In this document: positions 61,278-64,000 of the stretch, piece after piece
How positions within the stretch are numbered: position 1 is the first letter of the stretch
How the letters are laid out: each line of letters opens with the position of its first letter
Origin: Alphaproteobacteria bacterium
Lineage (GTDB): Bacteria > Myxococcota_A > UBA796 > GCA-2862545
Assembly: GCA_020632955.1 (NCBI GenBank)
Contig: JACKEO010000004.1
Location: 186,001-250,000, forward strand
Direction: 5' to 3'
Length of the DNA stretch: 64,000 bases
Notes under the pieces: generated by a model
What the model was told of the DNA's origin: nothing
Databases searched by the model: none
Seen by the model: the letters and a program-made list of their open reading frames with translations, nothing else
Position numbers and translations under genes: made by a program

Positions 61278-61820
61278 CTAACCCGCGTCCGGCCCCCGAC
61301 GCGCGTCGACCGACAGGCCCGGCAGCGTGGGCGAGGGCGCGAGGGTGCCCACGGCCAGCTCCGCGGCGAGGCCGGGACCCCAGGCCACGTCGATGGCGCC
61401 CTCGGGGTCCACCAGCCACAGCTCGGGCACGCCCGCGTCGGCGTACACCCGCCGCTTGGTCTCGCGGTCGTACCGGCGCGTGGACGGCGAGGAGACCTCC
61501 ACCACCAGCGCCGGCAACACCCGCACCGGGTGCTCGCGGTCGCCCGGCCGCCGCGGGAAGAGCACCAGATCGGGCTCGAGGATGCGACCGGGACCGAACC
61601 AGGTGTCGAGGGGCGCGCCGACCACCTCCCACGCGCCCGACGCCTGCGCCTGCACCCAGGCGTGCAGGTGCAGCGTGAGACGAAGCACCTCCCGCTGGTG
61701 GAGCGGCAGCGGCGCTGGGCTCACCACCACCTGCCCGTCGAGCAGCTCCATGCGGTGCGGGCCCTCCGGCAGCCGGAGGAACTCCTCTTCGGTGAGGTGG
61801 GGCTCGTGGATCGCCAGCAT
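61278..61820 (-). CDS. Uma2 family (DUF820) putative endonuclease
   Basis: A 180-residue Uma2 protein with RMELLDGQVVVSPAPLPLHQ, RILEPDLVLFPR (Asp), LVVEVSSPSTRRYDRETKRR (Glu and Lys) and YADAGVPELWLVDPEGAIDV. The PD-(D/E)XK active site appears complete. It lies 8 bp upstream of the small protein/nucleotidyltransferase pair on the same strand, forming a three-gene unit. Confidence 0.85.
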   Translation of the reverse strand: MLAIHEPHLTEEEFLRLPEGPHRMELLDGQVVVSPAPLPLHQREVLRLTLHLHAWVQAQASGAWEVVGAPLDTWFGPGRILEPDLVLFPRRPGDREHPVRVLPALVVEVSSPSTRRYDRETKRRVYADAGVPELWLVDPEGAIDVAWGPGLAAELAVGTLAPSPTLPGLSVDARRGPDAG

Positions 61821-61856
61821 GGCCACATCGTACCGCCGCGCAGGCGGACGATGCAC

Positions 61857-63062
61857 CTACGCGCTCCCGGACCCCGCCGCGGGCCACCCCGCCCGCGCTT
61901 CCCCCCACAGCGCCAGCAGCAGGGCGCCCGCCGCACACACGCTCGCCACGAAGGGCAGCCCCGCCTCGCCGTGGGCCTCCCAGCTGCCCGCCAGGTCGAA
62001 GGCCAGCACGCTCCCCGCGAAGGCCCCCACGACCACGAGCACCAGGCCGGGCAGGCGCGCGGGGCCCGGGCGGCCGCGCAGGGCGTCCCAGGCGAGCAGG
62101 AAGCAGCAGGGCAGCCACACGAAGTAGTGGGGCCACGAGGTGGTCGCGAGGAAGGGCACGGCCGTGCACACCAGGGCCGTCGACCACAGCAGGGCGTGCT
62201 CCGGCACCCGGCGCGCCGACCACCAGGCCGCCCCCAGCAGACCGACGCCCCCCAGCGCGCCGACCACGTGCACCCCGGGCGACCGCGGATCGGTCCCCAC
62301 CCACCGCCACAGCACGTGGGCCACGTGGTGGCTGTTGCGGTCCTCGGCGATCCAGCGGGCGCGGCCCAGCTCGTCCCGCAGGCCGGCGTACCAGGTGAGC
62401 GTGCCGTCGACGCCCAACACCGCGGCGGGCAGCAGCACGAGCAGCGCGAACGCCCCGGCGGCGGCCAGGCCCACGGCGACGCCCTGCCGACGCGCCGCGA
62501 ACGGCAGCAGGAAGAGCGCGTAGAAGGGCTTCACCGCGATCACCCCGGCCAGCAGCAGGCCCGCCACCCAGGGACGGTCCCGCTCCGCGGCCCACGCCGC
62601 GCCGAGCACCCCCAGGGCAAGCATCCCGCTCACCTGCCCCCACTTGTAGGTGTGGTGCACCGCGTGCGACAGCAGGAAGACCAGCAGGTAGGGCGCGAAG
62701 CTCGCGGGCTGCCAGCGCCGCAGCGCCGCGGGGGTCACGAGCCCCAGGGCGGCCGTGCTCACCACCACCAGCACGGTCCACACCCAGGTGGCCCAGGGCA
62801 GGCCCAGCCAGGTGAGCGGGTGGAGCAGCAGCGCCAGCGTGGGCGGGTAGAACCAGGCGTCGGGCGGCAGGGGGTCCACGAGGATGCGCGCGGCGGCCAC
62901 GTGGTAGTGCTCGATGTAGTCGCAGCTGAGGCGCGGGCAGTGGTCGAGGCGCGCCACCATCGCGTCCACCGAGCCCCACACGAGCGCGTGGTGCAGCGCC
63001 ACGAGCGCCACCACGACCGCCGAGGCCGCGAGCGTGCGGTGCAGGGGCGCGGCCTCGTCCAC
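61857..63062 (-). CDS. GT87/DUF2029-like membrane glycosyltransferase
   Basis: A 401-residue integral membrane protein with about ten hydrophobic helices. CDYIEHYHVAAARILV near residue 50 followed by FYPPTLALLLHPL is the conserved start of DUF2029/GT87 polyprenyl-phosphate-mannose-dependent transferases; KWGQVSGMLALGVL and IAVKPFYALFLLPF are the matching Q-G and KP-Y motifs. It would transfer a sugar on the periplasmic face. GTG 63062 has GGAGGT. Confidence 0.82.
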   Translation of the reverse strand: MDEAAPLHRTLAASAVVVALVALHHALVWGSVDAMVARLDHCPRLSCDYIEHYHVAAARILVDPLPPDAWFYPPTLALLLHPLTWLGLPWATWVWTVLVVVSTAALGLVTPAALRRWQPASFAPYLLVFLLSHAVHHTYKWGQVSGMLALGVLGAAWAAERDRPWVAGLLLAGVIAVKPFYALFLLPFAARRQGVAVGLAAAGAFALLVLLPAAVLGVDGTLTWYAGLRDELGRARWIAEDRNSHHVAHVLWRWVGTDPRSPGVHVVGALGGVGLLGAAWWSARRVPEHALLWSTALVCTAVPFLATTSWPHYFVWLPCCFLLAWDALRGRPGPARLPGLVLVVVGAFAGSVLAFDLAGSWEAHGEAGLPFVASVCAAGALLLALWGEARAGWPAAGSGSA

Positions 63063-63115
63063 GCGGACCTCCGGCGCGCCAGACTACGAGGCGGCGCGGC
63101 CCCGCGGCAACCGGG

Positions 63116-64000
63116 TCAGCGCTTGCGCACCAGCCAGGCCTTCAGGCGCATCCCGGCGTTGAGCACCTTCATGTAGCCCTTGGTCTCGCTGTCCTCCGTC
63201 TGCGGCTTGCGGATGCCCGTGACGTAGGGGACGTACATCGACTCGCGACGGCTGCGGGCGCCCTCGTACCGGCTAGCGGCCACGCGGTGCCAGAGGCGGC
63301 CGTCGTGCACGGTGAGATCGCCCGGGAAGGTCTCGACCGGGATCTCCTCGGCGTCGGGCCGGTGATCCAGGAAGTAGAGCTTGCGGAAGACGAAGCCCCA
63401 GTAGCCCTGCTTGTGGGTGCCGGGGATGAGGCGCAGGCCGCCGTCCTCGACGCGGATGCGACGGAAGTGCAGGCCCACGTTGAGCATCGGGCCGGGCAGC
63501 TCGCCGTAGAAGACGTCGCGCAGGCCGTCGGTGTGCCAGCCCAGCTGGGGACGCAGGCTGCCCGCCGCCTTGACGTAGCGGTTGAACACCACGCCATCGA
63601 GCTCGTCGTGGCCGATGCGGGCGTCGGCGCCGATGAGCTTGCGCACGGGCTCGAAGCGATCGTCGGTGACGAAGCGCCGCACCGTGTCGGAGAACATCGA
63701 GAGGTAGGCGAAGCGCTGGATGTAGGGCGCGTCGTGCTCGTCGCGTCCCACCCAGATGGGCACGCCGTGGGCCTTCTGGCGCCCCTCGGCCAGGAACTGC
63801 GTCTGCACCTCGTCGACCGCGGCCAGGATGGCGTCGACCTCCTCCTGGGTGGCCACCTGCGCGAACACCAGGAAGCCGTGCAGGTCGAGGAAGGCGAGCT
63901 GCACGGGCGTGATCTCGGTGCCCAGCGTGAAGCGGTGGGCCAGCGGCAGCGCGGCGGCCACCTCGCGGGCCTCGTCGGCCGACAGGCCGGCGTGCAGGTC
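63116..64000 (-). CDS. Phytanoyl-CoA dioxygenase family protein (5' end beyond window)
   Basis: At least 294 residues of an Fe(II)/2-oxoglutarate oxygenase. The HxD pair is in LGWHTDGLRD, the distal His in GRLWHRVAASRYEG, and an Arg seven to ten residues later could bind 2-oxoglutarate. PGTHKQGYWG is typical of PhyH proteins. The frame stays open through the window's right end (…DLHAGLSADEARE before the internal GTG 63961), so the true start is probably outside. Substrate unknown. Confidence 0.85.
   Translation of the reverse strand, partial: DLHAGLSADEAREVAAALPLAHRFTLGTEITPVQLAFLDLHGFLVFAQVATQEEVDAILAAVDEVQTQFLAEGRQKAHGVPIWVGRDEHDAPYIQRFAYLSMFSDTVRRFVTDDRFEPVRKLIGADARIGHDELDGVVFNRYVKAAGSLRPQLGWHTDGLRDVFYGELPGPMLNVGLHFRRIRVEDGGLRLIPGTHKQGYWGFVFRKLYFLDHRPDAEEIPVETFPGDLTVHDGRLWHRVAASRYEGARSRRESMYVPYVTGIRKPQTEDSETKGYMKVLNAGMRLKAWLVRKR

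Overview
This 64 kb window is very GC-rich chromosomal DNA, roughly 70% G+C by eye, with tightly packed genes and many ATGA, GTGA or TGATG stop/start overlaps. I infer a Myxococcota (myxobacterium-like) organism. The evidence is a MYXO-CTERM-like C-terminus on the protein at 30569-31960, several lipoproteins with Asp/Thr/Ser-rich linkers after the lipobox, Pmp-like beta-helix and FG-GAP surface proteins, and a sterol biosynthesis cluster. No rRNA, tRNA, insertion sequence, CRISPR array or phage was recognised.

Region by region. 1-4.8 kb: hisS, dtd and small conserved genes. 4.8-7.7 kb: a two-gene FMO-type monooxygenase/PF10118 operon divergent from a TetR regulator, with a perfect palindrome between them. 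7.7-13.8 kb: glutamate synthase (gltB-gltD). 13.9-17.6 kb: a GNAT, a large beta-helix surface protein and two small unknowns. 17.6-20.6 kb: an unfamiliar three-gene cassette (PLD/DUF5919-like protein, GT2-like glycosyltransferase, Nudix hydrolase) behind an AT-richer, dyad-rich promoter region. 20.6-29.9 kb: one long leucine/isoleucine operon, cimA-leuA-leuB-malic enzyme-leuC-leuD-HIBADH-like. It is preceded by a sigma70-like promoter, a 24-codon Leu/Ile-rich leader peptide and mutually exclusive antiterminator/terminator hairpins, the layout of ribosome-mediated attenuation.

33.8-45.5 kb is the most striking region: a divergent sterol biosynthesis cluster. The minus arm is aldehyde dehydrogenase, GMC oxidoreductase, an ERG25/sterol desaturase-like protein and an ERG3/SC5D-like C5-desaturase. 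The plus arm is TetR, two 3beta-HSD/NSDHL-like SDRs, a CYP51-like P450, a protein resembling plant cyclopropylsterol (cycloeucalenol) isomerase, a small P450 ferredoxin, an ERG24/DHCR7-family sterol reductase and an EBP-like delta8-delta7 isomerase. Together they could convert a cyclised triterpenol, plausibly cycloartenol, through C14 and C4 demethylation, ring opening, isomerisation and C5 desaturation. Squalene epoxidase and the cyclase are not in the window.

45.5-53.3 kb holds surface and lipoproteins, a TraB-like membrane protein, a 21-bp minisatellite beside an orphan RHH antitoxin, and a Uma2 nuclease. 53.4-56.9 kb is ilvB-ilvN-ilvC, again behind a promoter, a Leu/Ile/Val-rich leader peptide and a terminator. 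A 42-bp inverted repeat (40/42 matches) follows ilvC. 57.2-64 kb carries an HAD phosphatase lipoprotein, a calcineurin-like lipoprotein, a bile acid:sodium symporter family protein, a Uma2/small protein/nucleotidyltransferase operon, a GT87-type membrane glycosyltransferase and the 3' part of a phytanoyl-CoA dioxygenase-like gene.

Starts were chosen by Shine-Dalgarno fit and operon overlap. Product calls come from recognised motifs and remembered family sequences. No database search was run.
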